A stretch of DNA of 64,000 nucleotides from Lysobacteraceae bacterium NML08-0793 (GCA_002798275.1 NWQR01000009.1:26256-90255), one strand, 5' to 3'; shown: positions 30,859 through 41,577, counted from the first letter of the stretch. Program-made: numbers and translations. Notes: generated by a model not told the origin, from the letters alone.

Positions 30859-30885
30859 CCCTTCCCCTGCTTTGCGGGGGGAAGG
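30859..30885. repeat. REP-like GC-rich palindrome
   Basis: Arms CCTTCCCC (30860-30867) and GGGGAAGG (30877-30884) around a short TGCTTTGC-type loop, followed by TTGGGATGGGGGAG. This resembles short palindromes scattered between proteobacterial genes. It directly follows folK and could also act as its terminator. Confidence 0.55.
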
Positions 30886-30955
30886 TTGGGATGGGGGAGC
30901 TTTTGCTTTGAATACTGCGCCAACTGGCAGCATATCAACGCCGGGATATGCGCCC

Positions 30956-31165
30956 GGCAGCGCACCTACTTTCTTTAGAAGAAAGTAGGCAAAGAATCCG
31001 CCCTAGCAGACGCGCCCCGCTGCGCGGGGTTCCCTGCGTTCCTCACGCCAAATGGCGGCAGGGCAAACTCGCTTGCGCTCAAACATGCCCTGCCTTCTCC
31101 CATTTGTCGCTCCGGTACTCGGCGTGCCTGAACAGGGCGAGAGCAAAAGCAAAAGCCGCCTTGGC
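30956..31165. repeat. Dispersed intergenic repeat with palindromes
   Basis: No gene is supported here. The stretch opens with a perfect palindrome: arms CCTACTTTCTT (30965-30975) and AAGAAAGTAGG (30979-30989). A second, CCCCGC/GCGGGG (31015-31020 and 31024-31029), follows. The text AAAGTAGGCAAAGAA and the later CTCGCTTGCGCTCAAAC are, from memory, parts of an intergenic repeat found many times in xanthomonad genomes and often mis-annotated as a short ORF. An 84-residue open frame across it (30948-31202) is therefore not called. Confidence 0.55.
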
Positions 31166-31173
31166 GCTGGTGC

Positions 31174-32106
31174 TTACAGCGCGTAGCCGAACTGGGCTTT
31201 GAACTCGTCGGCAAATTCCTGATAGCTGAATTTTTGGTTTTGGGTGCCGTGATGGCCGACCTTGATGGCACCCATCAGGTTGCCGATACGGCCGATGGTT
31301 TCCCAGTCCATGCCCTTGTCGATGCCGAACAGCAGCCCTGCGCGGAAGGCATCGCCGCAGCCGGTGGGGTCAACCACGGCGCGTTCCTTGGCTGGCGGGA
31401 TATGCAGGGTCTTGCCGCCGGTGTGGATTTCCACGCCTTTTGGACCACGGGTGGTGATGTAGGCGCGCACCCGGTCTGCGATTTCCTTTTCACTCCAGCC
31501 GGTGCGCTCTTGCAGCAGGTTGGATTCGTAATCGTTGGCAATCACCATGTCAGCCTGTTCGATGAAGGCGCAGAACTCCTCGCCATTGAACAGCGGCATT
31601 GCTTGGCCGGGGTCGAAGATGAAGGGAATGCCGGCTTCAGCAAATTCACGCGCATTTTGCAGCATGCCCTCGCGGCCATCCGGGGCGACGATGCCAAGGG
31701 TGATGCCCTGGGTGTCGTGCACATGGTTTTCGTGGCTTTGCATCATCGCGCCGGGATGGAAGGCGGTGATCTGGTTGTTGTCGTGGTCGGTGGTGATGAA
31801 GGCCTGCGGGGTATAGGTGCCGGCCAGCTCGCGCACATAGGTCAGCGGAATGCCAAGTGCTTCGAAATGGGCGCGATAGGGAGCAAAGTCCTCACCCACG
31901 GTGGCCATCGGCAATGGTTTGCCACCCAGAAGATGCAGGTTGTAGGCGATATTGCCGGCGCAGCCGCCAAACTCGCGGCGCATCCGTGGCACCAGGAACG
32001 ATACGTTCAGAATGTGTACCTTGTCCGGCAGGATGTGGTTTTTGAACTGGTCGGGAAACACCATGATGGTGTCGTAGGCAAGCGAGCCGCAGATAAGTGC
32101 AGACAT
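31174..32106 (-). CDS. PfkB-family carbohydrate/nucleoside kinase
   Basis: 310 residues. Ribokinase fold with the N-terminal GG signature (FGGCAGNIAYNLHLLGG, about 47-63) and the C-terminal DPTGCGDAFRAGLL signature (about 243-256) holding the catalytic Asp and anion hole. The substrate cannot be read; adenosine-kinase-like and sugar kinases share these motifs, and the LHLLGG variant recalls adenosine kinases. Cytoplasmic. It is divergent from mreB and followed by a repeat-rich gap. Confidence 0.85.
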   Translation of the reverse strand: MSALICGSLAYDTIMVFPDQFKNHILPDKVHILNVSFLVPRMRREFGGCAGNIAYNLHLLGGKPLPMATVGEDFAPYRAHFEALGIPLTYVRELAGTYTPQAFITTDHDNNQITAFHPGAMMQSHENHVHDTQGITLGIVAPDGREGMLQNAREFAEAGIPFIFDPGQAMPLFNGEEFCAFIEQADMVIANDYESNLLQERTGWSEKEIADRVRAYITTRGPKGVEIHTGGKTLHIPPAKERAVVDPTGCGDAFRAGLLFGIDKGMDWETIGRIGNLMGAIKVGHHGTQNQKFSYQEFADEFKAQFGYAL

Positions 32107-32215
32107 GGGAAACTCTCGTGGAAGTCGGCCATAGGGTAGCGGGCAATGGCGGTTGGAGCTACAAAATGATGCTCGGATAACGGTTTGGAAACGCGCAGGC
32201 GCACGGTTTTGTTAG

Positions 32216-33310
<1,095 letters not shown>

Positions 33311-33389
33311 GTGGGCGCTTTCCGCCCCCGTTGCGGCTGCGTAGCGGGGGACTTCAAGTTTTCTTTCCTGTCAAGATTTCCGGCCGACC

Positions 33390-34301
33390 GTGTCCTCTCA
33401 TGCCGCTGCCCACAGTTCACGACCAGAGAACATTGCCGGCAGCTTGCGTCTGTTGGCTTGGCTGGCAGCGGCGGCATTGCTGATTTTTGCCGACAGCCGT
33501 GGCGACTGGCTGGCGCAGGCGCGCATCCAGGGCAATCTGCTGGTTCAACCATTGCGGCAGTTGGCCGGTATGCCCGCCCAGTTGGGCAAGACCATGCGCA
33601 GCGATGCGGCCATGCGCGCGCAACTGGCAAGCGATAACCGGCTGCTGCGCAATGCGCTGCTGGTTTCCGGGGCGCGGGTGGCAAAGCTTGAAACCGCCGC
33701 GGCCGAAAACGCCCGCCTGCGCGCCATGCTGGGTGTGGTGGAGCAGGGCGAGCTGGATGTGCAGCTCGCACCGATTTTGGATATCGACCTCGACCCGACC
33801 CGGCAGCGGCTGATTCTGGATGCCGGCAGTCGCCAAGGCGTGCGGCTTGGGCAAACCGTGATAGATGCCGGTGGGTTGCTGGGGCAAGTCATCGAAGTGC
33901 AGCCGGGAACGGCCACGGTGCTGCTGTTGACCGATCCCAATCACGCGGTGCCGGTGGAAATTGCCCGAAACGGCGTGCGCCTAGTGGCCTACGGGCAGGG
34001 CGACCATATCGCGCTTGGCAATATCCCGCGCAGTGCCGATATCGAAGTAGGCGATGTGGTGCAGACCTCCGGTCTTGGCGGGCGGTTTCCGCCGGGTTTT
34101 AAGGTTGGCACGGTCAGCAAACTGCGCCCGGATGATACCCGCGCCTTCATGATGGGCGATTTGCAGCCTGCCGCTGCGCTGGATCGGGGGCGAGAAGTGC
34201 TGCTGTTGCGTCAGGTGCCGGTGCAGAAAGTGCAGCCGCCCGAGCAGACAGAAACGCAACCGGATAGCCAGCTGCCTGAGCCGTCGGGAGTATCGCAATG
34301 A
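33390..34301 (+). CDS. mreC: Rod shape-determining protein MreC
   Basis: 303 residues from GTG 33390, 79 bases after mreB. One N-terminal membrane helix (about 20-36) is followed by a coiled coil (about 70-110) and the two-barrel periplasmic MreC core (about 115-270). It links MreB with PBP2 in the periplasm. The C-terminus is Pro/Gln/Glu-rich. It overlaps mreD by 4 bases (ATGA). Confidence 0.95.
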   Translation: MSSHAAAHSSRPENIAGSLRLLAWLAAAALLIFADSRGDWLAQARIQGNLLVQPLRQLAGMPAQLGKTMRSDAAMRAQLASDNRLLRNALLVSGARVAKLETAAAENARLRAMLGVVEQGELDVQLAPILDIDLDPTRQRLILDAGSRQGVRLGQTVIDAGGLLGQVIEVQPGTATVLLLTDPNHAVPVEIARNGVRLVAYGQGDHIALGNIPRSADIEVGDVVQTSGLGGRFPPGFKVGTVSKLRPDDTRAFMMGDLQPAAALDRGREVLLLRQVPVQKVQPPEQTETQPDSQLPEPSGVSQ

Positions 34302-34783
34302 GCCGTGAACGTCCGGTTTGGCCCCTGATGCTGATTTCGGTATTGCTGGCGGTGGTGGCGATGTTGATTCCGTTGCCGGCGCAGATTAGCCCGCTGCGAC
34401 CCTACTGGCTGGCGCTGGTGGTGGTGTACTGGGGGCTGGAAGCGCCCGATAAGGCTGGGCTTGGATTTGCCTTTTTTGCCGGGTTGCTGGCGGATTTTGC
34501 CTACGGCACTCTGCTTGGCGAGCAGGCGCTGCGGATGGTGATGCTGCTGTTTCTGGTGGATCGCTTTCGCAGTCGGCTGCGGTTTTTCCCGATTTGGCAG
34601 CAGGCACTGGTGGTCGGCGCGATGCTGCTCAATGACCGTATCGTGGCGGCCACCGTGCATGCCTTTGCGGGTGCGCCGCAATGGCCGCCGGCCTATTGGC
34701 TTTCGCCCATCAGCGGCCTGTTGATGTGGGGGCCGCTGTTTCTGGTGCTGGATGCGCTGCGCTATCGCCGCAGGCAGGGTTGA
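34298..34783 (+). CDS. mreD: Rod shape-determining protein MreD
   Basis: 161 residues, almost wholly membrane-spanning with about five helices, and the family N-terminus with PLPAQISPLRPYWLALVVVYW (19 residues of it near 27-47). Part of the elongasome; connects MreC and PBP2-RodA. Overlaps mreC by 4 bases and abuts mrdA. Confidence 0.95.
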   Translation: MSRERPVWPLMLISVLLAVVAMLIPLPAQISPLRPYWLALVVVYWGLEAPDKAGLGFAFFAGLLADFAYGTLLGEQALRMVMLLFLVDRFRSRLRFFPIWQQALVVGAMLLNDRIVAATVHAFAGAPQWPPAYWLSPISGLLMWGPLFLVLDALRYRRRQG

Positions 34784-34786
34784 GTG

Positions 34787-36760
34787 ATGCGGAGCAAAGG
34801 GCGGCGCGCAATCAAGAACCGAGCTCTAGAGGTGGAGCTGTTTCGTCGTCGCGCACTGGTGGGCTTTGTGATTGTTGCCTTGGTGCTGACCGGGATGGCG
34901 CTGTGGTATTTCCGCCTGCAAGTGGTGCAGCACGCGCATTGGGCGGCGCAGTCCGAGGCCAACCGGGTCAAGCCGCGTCCGATCGTGCCGGGGCGCGGCA
35001 TCATCTATGACCGCAAGGGGCGGATTCTGGCCGACAATGTGCCGGCCTTCCGCATCGAAGTGACTCCCAGCGAGGCGGGCGATCTGGATCGGATGCTGGC
35101 GGGTTTGCGTGAAATTATCGCGTTTTCCGAAGAAGAGCTTGAAGCCTTCGAAAAGGCACGCAAAACCAGCCGTCGGTATCGCCCCATCCCGCTGAAACTC
35201 AAGCTCAGCGATGAAGAAATCGCCCGGTTTTCGGTGGATCGCTGGCGCTTTCCCGGGGTCGAGGTGGTGCCGTATTTTGGCCGGGTCTATCCCTATGGCG
35301 ATTTGTTCGCGCATATCGTTGGCTATGTGGGGCGGGTGGACGACAAGGATGTGGAGCGCGAGGGCGAAGCCATCAGCGTGTTCAGCCATACCGGCAAAAC
35401 CGGCCTTGAGCGCTATTACGAGCAACAACTACGCGGCGGGGTTGGGCATGAGCGCATTGAAACCAGCTCCGATGGCCGCCCGATGCGCACCTTGGGCGTA
35501 GTGCCCGCAACGCCCGGTGCTGATTTGCGCCTGTCCATCGACGTGGATTTGCAGCGCGCCATGGTGGCCGCCTTTGGTGATCTGGAAGGCACGGCGGTGG
35601 CCGTCGATCCGCGCACTGGCGAGATTCTTGCCATGGTCAGCCTGCCCAGCTACGACCCCAACTGGTTCGTCAACGGTATTTCCCATGCCAATTACAAGGC
35701 GCTGAATGAAAACCCCTCGCGTCCGCAGTTCAACCGTGCGGTGTTGGGCGGGGTGGCGCCTGGCTCGACCATCAAGCCGATGATGGCGCTGGCCGGGCTC
35801 GATAGCGGGGTGCGCCGCCCGGAAGACCGCACCATGTCCACCGGCATGTTCTATCTGCCCGGACAAAAGCGCGGCTATGGCGATGCCTCGCGGCGCGGGC
35901 ATGGGCCGACCGATGTGTATAAATCCATCTACGCTTCGGTCAATACCTATTACTACCGGCTGGCGCTGGACATGGGGATCGACAGAATCGATCACTACAT
36001 GGACTTGTATGGCTTTGGCAAACCCACCGGCGTGGATTTGGCCGGTGAAATCGAAGGCATCCTGCCCTCTCCGGCTTGGAAGGCGAAAAATGCACCCAAG
36101 CAGGGCGCTTGGTATCCGGGGGATACGGTGATTACCAGCATCGGCCAGGGCTACTGGAAGGTAACCCCGTTGCAGTTGGTGCAGGCCACCGCGGCGCTGG
36201 GCAATGGCGGTTGGCTGCGTCGGCCGCATTTGCTGCGGGAGATGCGTCTGGGCTTTGATGCGCCGTGGGTATTGGTGCCGGAGAAAGCCCCCACGCAAAT
36301 CAGCCAGAATCCGAACAATCTGGAAGCCATTCGGCGCGGCATGATTCTCACCGTGCACGGGCCGGGCACGGCCACCAATATCCGCGGCGGTCTGGACTAT
36401 CAGATTGCCAGCAAGACCGGCACGGCGCAGGTCATCAGCCGTCGTGGCACGGCCGCGATGAACCCGAAAAGTCTGCCGATGCATCTGCGTCATCGCGCCC
36501 TGTTTGTCGGCTTTGCTCCGGCATACGAGCCGGAAATCGCCGTGGCAGTGGCGGTGGAAGGCGGCGGCTATGGCGGCTCTACGGCAGCGCCGATTGCACG
36601 CAAGATTCTCGATGCTTGGATTCGTGGTCGTCTGCCTGCCGGTGTCGAGCCCGAGCCGCCCGGCGATAGCCGGGTGGGCGTACACCCGGAAAATGACGTG
36701 GCGTCTGCCAGCTCCGCCGAGCTGCCTGCCGATACCCGCGCCGATGAGGTGAGCCGATGA
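34787..36760 (+). CDS. mrdA: Penicillin-binding protein 2
   Basis: 657 residues from ATG 34787; a GTG directly before it (34784) is an equal alternative. Transpeptidase of the elongasome. One membrane helix (about 22-44), a non-catalytic head domain (about 60-240) and the transpeptidase domain. Active-site motifs: Ser327-Thr-Ile-Lys330, SVN in YASVNTYYY and KTG in ASKTGTAQ. It cross-links new side-wall peptidoglycan with RodA, whose gene follows with a 4-base overlap. Confidence 0.96.
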   Translation: MRSKGRRAIKNRALEVELFRRRALVGFVIVALVLTGMALWYFRLQVVQHAHWAAQSEANRVKPRPIVPGRGIIYDRKGRILADNVPAFRIEVTPSEAGDLDRMLAGLREIIAFSEEELEAFEKARKTSRRYRPIPLKLKLSDEEIARFSVDRWRFPGVEVVPYFGRVYPYGDLFAHIVGYVGRVDDKDVEREGEAISVFSHTGKTGLERYYEQQLRGGVGHERIETSSDGRPMRTLGVVPATPGADLRLSIDVDLQRAMVAAFGDLEGTAVAVDPRTGEILAMVSLPSYDPNWFVNGISHANYKALNENPSRPQFNRAVLGGVAPGSTIKPMMALAGLDSGVRRPEDRTMSTGMFYLPGQKRGYGDASRRGHGPTDVYKSIYASVNTYYYRLALDMGIDRIDHYMDLYGFGKPTGVDLAGEIEGILPSPAWKAKNAPKQGAWYPGDTVITSIGQGYWKVTPLQLVQATAALGNGGWLRRPHLLREMRLGFDAPWVLVPEKAPTQISQNPNNLEAIRRGMILTVHGPGTATNIRGGLDYQIASKTGTAQVISRRGTAAMNPKSLPMHLRHRALFVGFAPAYEPEIAVAVAVEGGGYGGSTAAPIARKILDAWIRGRLPAGVEPEPPGDSRVGVHPENDVASASSAELPADTRADEVSR

Positions 36761-37887
36761 ACCCGTTGCTGCGCCTGTTGGCCGGTTTTGTGCAGCGCCT
36801 GCTGCGCACGGTGGATTTGCCGCTGTTTGCCGCGCTGTGCGGCTTGATGGCCGCAAGTCTTGCGGTGCTTTCCAGTGTCAGTGGCGAAGGTGCCCGGCTG
36901 GTGATTTCGCAGGGGGCACGCTTTGCCGTGGGCATCGGCGCGATGTGGGTGATTTCCCGCATCAAGCCGCAAACCCTGCGCGATGCCTCGCTATGGATTT
37001 ATCTGGCCTCACTGCTGCCCTTGATGGCGGTGCTGGTGGTAGGCACCGGCAAGCATGGCAATCACTGGATCAATCTCGGCGTGTTTTATTTCCAGCCTTC
37101 GGAACTGTTCAAGCTGTGCCTGCCGATGATGCTGGCCTGGTATTTGGATCGGTCGGTATTGCCGCCGCGGATTGGCAATATCCTGATTGCCGGCCTCATC
37201 ATCGCCCTGCCGTTTGGTCTGATTTTGATGCAGCCGGATTTCGGAACCGCCGTGCTGGTCGCCTCCAGTGGCGTGTTCGCCCTGTATCTGGCCGGGATGG
37301 CCTGGGGCTGGTTCGCAACGGCCGGGGTGCTGGCAGTGGCCGGTTACGGCTTTGCCAAGTTTGCGCCGATTGAATGGTTTTTCATGTTGCGCCCCTATCA
37401 GCAGAGCCGCATCCTGACTTTCCGCGACCCGGCCAATGACCCGCTGGGCGATGGTTGGAACATCATCCAGTCGCAAATCGCCATCGGTTCTGGCGGCTGG
37501 GGTGGCAAGGGCTGGGGGGGCAGCAGCCAGTCGCAATTGAACTATCTGCCCGAATACACCACCGATTTTGCTTTTTCGGTGCTGGCCGAGGAGTTCGGCT
37601 GGGTTGGGGTGGTGACTGTGCTGGCGCTGTATCTGCTGGTGATTGGCCGCTGCCTGTGGATTGCCATGGAGGCGCGCGATGGGTATTCGCGCATCGTTGC
37701 CGGCACCTTGGGCTTGTCGTTGTTTGTCTATGTGCTGGTCAACGGCGGCATGATTTCCGGCCTGCTGCCGGTGGTGGGCGTGCCGATGCCGCTGATTTCC
37801 TTCGGCGGCACTTCTGCCGTTGCCCTGTTGGCAGGCATGGGCCTTGTGATGTCCGCAGGCGCGCACGGCAAAAAACGTCCCGGATAA
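36757..37887 (+). CDS. rodA: Peptidoglycan glycosyltransferase RodA
   Basis: 376 residues, SEDS family with ten membrane helices. Polymerises lipid II for the side wall with PBP2. Family marks: KHGNHWINLG, MLQPDFGTA-type stretch (LMQPDFGTAVLV) with the catalytic Asp nearby, and the C-terminal GVPMPLISFGGTS. Last gene of the rod operon. The C-terminus is short and basic. Confidence 0.96.
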   Translation: MNPLLRLLAGFVQRLLRTVDLPLFAALCGLMAASLAVLSSVSGEGARLVISQGARFAVGIGAMWVISRIKPQTLRDASLWIYLASLLPLMAVLVVGTGKHGNHWINLGVFYFQPSELFKLCLPMMLAWYLDRSVLPPRIGNILIAGLIIALPFGLILMQPDFGTAVLVASSGVFALYLAGMAWGWFATAGVLAVAGYGFAKFAPIEWFFMLRPYQQSRILTFRDPANDPLGDGWNIIQSQIAIGSGGWGGKGWGGSSQSQLNYLPEYTTDFAFSVLAEEFGWVGVVTVLALYLLVIGRCLWIAMEARDGYSRIVAGTLGLSLFVYVLVNGGMISGLLPVVGVPMPLISFGGTSAVALLAGMGLVMSAGAHGKKRPG

Positions 37888-37976
37888 GCAACCCGTTGAT
37901 GCCGGGATTGCCGGTTTCTTCACGCCATCTCGACTGCGCTGCCACAACACTGCATCGCCTTGAATGAGGATTTTTC

Positions 37977-38690
37977 ATGTCGCAGGCACAAGAATCGGGC
38001 GGTTTGGTGCTCATCATCGAAGACAACCGCAATATCTCCGAAATGGTCGGGGAGTATCTGGAAAGCAAGGGGTTTGAGGTCGATTACGCCGCCGATGGTT
38101 TGGATGGCTACCGACTTGCGGCAGAAAACAGCTACGACGCGATCGTGCTGGATTTGATGCTGCCGCGTTTGGATGGGTTGGAGGTCTGCCGTCGCCTGCG
38201 CGAGGATGCGCGCAAGTCCACGCCGATTTTGATGCTGACCGCGCGCGATACGCTGGATGACAAGCTCACCGGCTTGTCGGCCGGCGCCGATGATTACCTC
38301 ACCAAGCCGTTTTCGGTGCTGGAGCTGGAGGCGCGGCTGCGCGTGTTGATTCGCCGTGAACGCCGCCAGGTCGGCTCGGAAGTGCTGAAAGTGGCCGACC
38401 TGGTGCTGGACCCGGCATCGCTGCGGGTTACGCGCGCCGGTGAGGAATTGCTGCTGTCGCCAATTGGCCTGAAGCTTCTGACCATCCTGATGCGCGAGTC
38501 GCCACGGGTAGTCAGTCGTCAGGAAATCGAGCGCGAGATTTGGGGCAATTCGCTGCCCGACTCGGACACGCTGCGCAGCCATCTCTATAACTTGCGCAAG
38601 ATTATCGACAAGCCGTTTGATAAGCCGTTGCTGCATACCGTGCAAAGCGCGGGCTATCGGGTAGCGGATATCGACCAGCCGCCGGTTTGA
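37977..38690 (+). CDS. OmpR/PhoB-family response regulator
   Basis: 237 residues. Receiver domain with acidic pocket Glu15-Asp16, phospho-acceptor Asp59 (IVLDLMLP), Thr in MLTARD and Lys110 (LTKPF). The C-terminal winged helix (about 135-230) contains REIWGNSLPDSDTLRSHLYN-type recognition helix. It regulates transcription on signal from the kinase encoded 7 bases downstream. Targets are unknown; the adjacent MacAB-type exporter is a reasonable guess. GAGG (37966-37969) serves as ribosome site. Confidence 0.92.
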   Translation: MSQAQESGGLVLIIEDNRNISEMVGEYLESKGFEVDYAADGLDGYRLAAENSYDAIVLDLMLPRLDGLEVCRRLREDARKSTPILMLTARDTLDDKLTGLSAGADDYLTKPFSVLELEARLRVLIRRERRQVGSEVLKVADLVLDPASLRVTRAGEELLLSPIGLKLLTILMRESPRVVSRQEIEREIWGNSLPDSDTLRSHLYNLRKIIDKPFDKPLLHTVQSAGYRVADIDQPPV

Positions 38691-38697
38691 GGTTCAG

Positions 38698-39987
38698 ATG
38701 CTGCCCAGCGAGAATCTTTCCGGCAAGTTGCGTTGGGTGTTCATTCGCCAGGCGTTGGTGGCCTCGCTGTTGTTTGTCGCGGGAATTGCGCTGACCAGCT
38801 TGGTATTGCAGGACGCATTGCTGAAGCAGCGCGTGCAGCTGGAAGTCGATCATGCCTGGGACATGGTGGCGCGCAATGCCGACAAACCGTTGCCGCATGG
38901 AGCGGAGCTGGAAACCTATTTCGTGCCGGTTGGTAAGTCGGCTGCGCATGTGCCGGCTGAACTGCGCGCACTGTCGCCGGGTACACATCGCATGGCAAGC
39001 CCTTGGCGGCAGGTGTATGTCAGTGAGCGCGCGGCCGGACGGGTATATATCCGAATTGCACCGGGCACCAGTGACCGGCTGGTGTTGTGGCTGTCACTGC
39101 TGTGCTCGGTGGTGTCGATAATCGGCATCGCCATCCTGTCCTGGCTCGGCTACCGGCGCAGTCGTCGGGTGGTGGCGCCGGTAACGCAATTGGCGCAGGT
39201 GGCACGGCATTGGCAGCCGGATGCTTCGCGCGGCAGCGCCTTCCGTATGTCGGCCGGGACAAGCGCCAATACGCCAGAAGTGGTTTGTCTTGCCGAGGCG
39301 CTGGACGGCATGGCCGCAAGGGTGGCGTCCTATGTCGAGCGCGAGCGCAACTTCACCCGCGATGCCAGCCATGAATTGCGTACCCCGCTGACGGTGATTG
39401 CCGTGGCCGCGGATTTGCTGGCCGCCGGGCAGCTGGATGCACGCAGCCGCAAATCGGTCGAGCGCATCCGCGCCGCTTCCCGCGGGATGGGCGAATTACT
39501 GGATGCGCTGCTGATTCTTGCCCGGCATCCGGACGAGCCGGTGGAGAAAGACTGGGTGGATGTGCGCGACATCATTCACGAAGAAGTCGCGCTCGCCCGG
39601 CCATGTCTTGCCGACAAGCCGGTGGCGCTGCAAATCGACGCGCCCTGCGGCTTGCAGTTGGAGGCGCCGCCACGGGTGATTGCCACCATTCTTTCCCAGT
39701 TGCTGCGCAATGCCTGTCGCTTCACCCGTCAGGGATATATCGAGGTCAGCCTGCGGGCGGATGCCTTGCATGTGCGCGATACCGGCATCGGCATGGATGC
39801 CGATGCGCTGGCACGGGTATTCGACCCGTTTTGGCGCGCCGATATTTCCGACCACACCGTCAAGGGCATGGGGTTGACGCTCTCGCGGCGGCTGGCCGAG
39901 CACTTTGGCTGGCAGCTGGTGCTTGACAGCCAGCCGGGCGAAGGTACGGTGGCCAGCCTTTATTTTCATCCGTGCGTCAACCCGTGA
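38698..39987 (+). CDS. Sensor histidine kinase
   Basis: 429 residues. Two membrane helices (about 14-37 and 128-150) bracket a ~90-residue periplasmic sensor region without recognisable fold. A HAMP-like stretch leads to the DHp helix with phosphorylated His225 (SHELRTP) and the ATPase domain (N box LLRNACRFT, G1 DTGIGM, F box FDPFW, G2 GMGLTLS). Partner of the response regulator just upstream. The stimulus is unknown. Confidence 0.92.
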   Translation: MLPSENLSGKLRWVFIRQALVASLLFVAGIALTSLVLQDALLKQRVQLEVDHAWDMVARNADKPLPHGAELETYFVPVGKSAAHVPAELRALSPGTHRMASPWRQVYVSERAAGRVYIRIAPGTSDRLVLWLSLLCSVVSIIGIAILSWLGYRRSRRVVAPVTQLAQVARHWQPDASRGSAFRMSAGTSANTPEVVCLAEALDGMAARVASYVERERNFTRDASHELRTPLTVIAVAADLLAAGQLDARSRKSVERIRAASRGMGELLDALLILARHPDEPVEKDWVDVRDIIHEEVALARPCLADKPVALQIDAPCGLQLEAPPRVIATILSQLLRNACRFTRQGYIEVSLRADALHVRDTGIGMDADALARVFDPFWRADISDHTVKGMGLTLSRRLAEHFGWQLVLDSQPGEGTVASLYFHPCVNP

Positions 39988-40050
39988 TGTTGGCGGGCGT
40001 TGATTGCCGGTAATGCGGCATTGCCGCGATTTCCATTTGCAAGGCTCCTC

Positions 40051-41577
40051 ATGTCATCACATACCCGTTCCACCCCGCGCAAGCGCCGCAGTCTGCTGGT
40101 TCCCGCCGTTATCGTTGTCGCATTGGCGGCGGGCGCGGGCTGGTGGTGGTATGGCAAACGTGCTGCCAGTGATGAAGGGACATTCCGCACCACGCGCATC
40201 GAAGCAGGGGATATCCGTGTGGCGATTTCGGCGACCGGCACGCTTTCGGCCATTTCCACGGTAACGGTCGGCAGCCAGATTTCCGGCCAAGTGACGGAGG
40301 TGCTGGTGGATTTCAACAGTCCGGTGAAAAAGGGCGACGTGCTGGCACGCATCGACCCCAGTACCTATCAGGCACAAATCGCCCAAGGTGATGCGGCCAT
40401 CGCCAGCGCCAATGCCAGTCTGCGTCAGGCCGAGGCCACGCTACGCAATGCCCAGGCTGATTTCACCCGCAAAAACGAGCTGGGCGCACAGCAACTGGTA
40501 TCGCGCAGTGATGTGGATGCTGCGCGCGCCAGTCTTGAGCAGGCGCAGGCACAGGTGAATGTGGCGCGGGCGCAAATCCGCCAGCAAACCGCCAATACCC
40601 AGACCACCCGCCTCAATCTTGAGCGCACGGTGATTCGCTCGCCGGTGGACGGGGTGGTGTTGACCCGCAAAATCGAGCCGGGTCAGACCGTGGCCGCCAG
40701 CTTGCAGGCGCCGGAGTTGTTCACCATCGCCGAAGACCTTGCCAAGATGAAAATCGAGCTAGGCGTGGATGAATCGGATATCGGCCAGGTCAAGGCCGGG
40801 CAAGGCGTGAGCTTTACCGTCGATGCCTTTCCCAATCGCCAGTTCCGTGGTGTGGTGGAGCAAGTGCGGCTGTCGGCGACCACCAGCAACAATGTGGTGA
40901 CTTATCCGGTGGTGGTAACGGTGGATAACAGCGATGGCATTTTGCTGCCGGGCTTGACGGTCAGCGCCGAAATTGAAGTCAGCAAGCGCGAAGGGGTATT
41001 GAAGGTCGCCAATGCCGCGCTGCGCTACAAGCCTTCCGAAGCCATCCAGGCCGCGCTTGGCGAGCCGGCCGGCAGCGGCGGCAGCAATGGCAATGCCCGT
41101 CGCGGCATGAGTGAGGATTTGCCGAAAATCGCGGCTGGGCTGAATCTGCAACCGGCCCAGCAGCAGGCTTTCGATGCTGCGCTCGATGCCATGAAGGCTG
41201 CGCAGGCCGAGCGCCAGGCGGCTTCTGCCAATACCGGTGCTGCTGCCGGTGGGCCGCCGATGATGCGCATGGGCAGCACGCCCGATCCGGCGATGATTGC
41301 GCAGATGCGTACCCGGATGCGCGAGCGCTTCCGCAGCCAGTTTGCCGAGTTCCGTGCGACGCTGGACGATGGCCAGCGCGCGCAATGGGACAGCCAAGTG
41401 GACGGGCTCATCAATGCCAACCGCGCCCCGCTGTATCTGCTGGTGAACGGCCAGCCTAAGCGGGTGATGGCGCGAATCGGCGCTTCGGATGGCAGCAATA
41501 CTGAAATCAGTGGCGACTTCAAGGCAGATGATGAAGTCATTACCGGCGAGCGTTCGGCCTCGTCGGCGGCCAAGTGA
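40051..41577 (+). CDS. MacA-like periplasmic adaptor (membrane fusion protein)
   Basis: 508 residues from ATG 40051 (AAGG at 40041-40044). One N-terminal membrane helix (about 17-33), then barrel-sandwich hybrid, alpha-hairpin (about 100-190) and beta-barrel domains in the MacA order. It bridges the inner-membrane ABC transporter to a TolC-type channel. Unusual: a ~110-residue helical, Met/Gln/Arg-rich insert (about 350-460) interrupts the membrane-proximal domain before the final strands PLYLLVNGQPKRV. MacA of E. coli is about 370 residues. A 4-base overlap with the ATPase gene shows coupling. Confidence 0.88.
   Translation: MSSHTRSTPRKRRSLLVPAVIVVALAAGAGWWWYGKRAASDEGTFRTTRIEAGDIRVAISATGTLSAISTVTVGSQISGQVTEVLVDFNSPVKKGDVLARIDPSTYQAQIAQGDAAIASANASLRQAEATLRNAQADFTRKNELGAQQLVSRSDVDAARASLEQAQAQVNVARAQIRQQTANTQTTRLNLERTVIRSPVDGVVLTRKIEPGQTVAASLQAPELFTIAEDLAKMKIELGVDESDIGQVKAGQGVSFTVDAFPNRQFRGVVEQVRLSATTSNNVVTYPVVVTVDNSDGILLPGLTVSAEIEVSKREGVLKVANAALRYKPSEAIQAALGEPAGSGGSNGNARRGMSEDLPKIAAGLNLQPAQQQAFDAALDAMKAAQAERQAASANTGAAAGGPPMMRMGSTPDPAMIAQMRTRMRERFRSQFAEFRATLDDGQRAQWDSQVDGLINANRAPLYLLVNGQPKRVMARIGASDGSNTEISGDFKADDEVITGERSASSAAK

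Noticed and set aside
30948..31202. 84-residue open frame after folK
   Set aside because: It lies within a palindromic dispersed repeat and its translation looks like the false ORFs known from such repeats.
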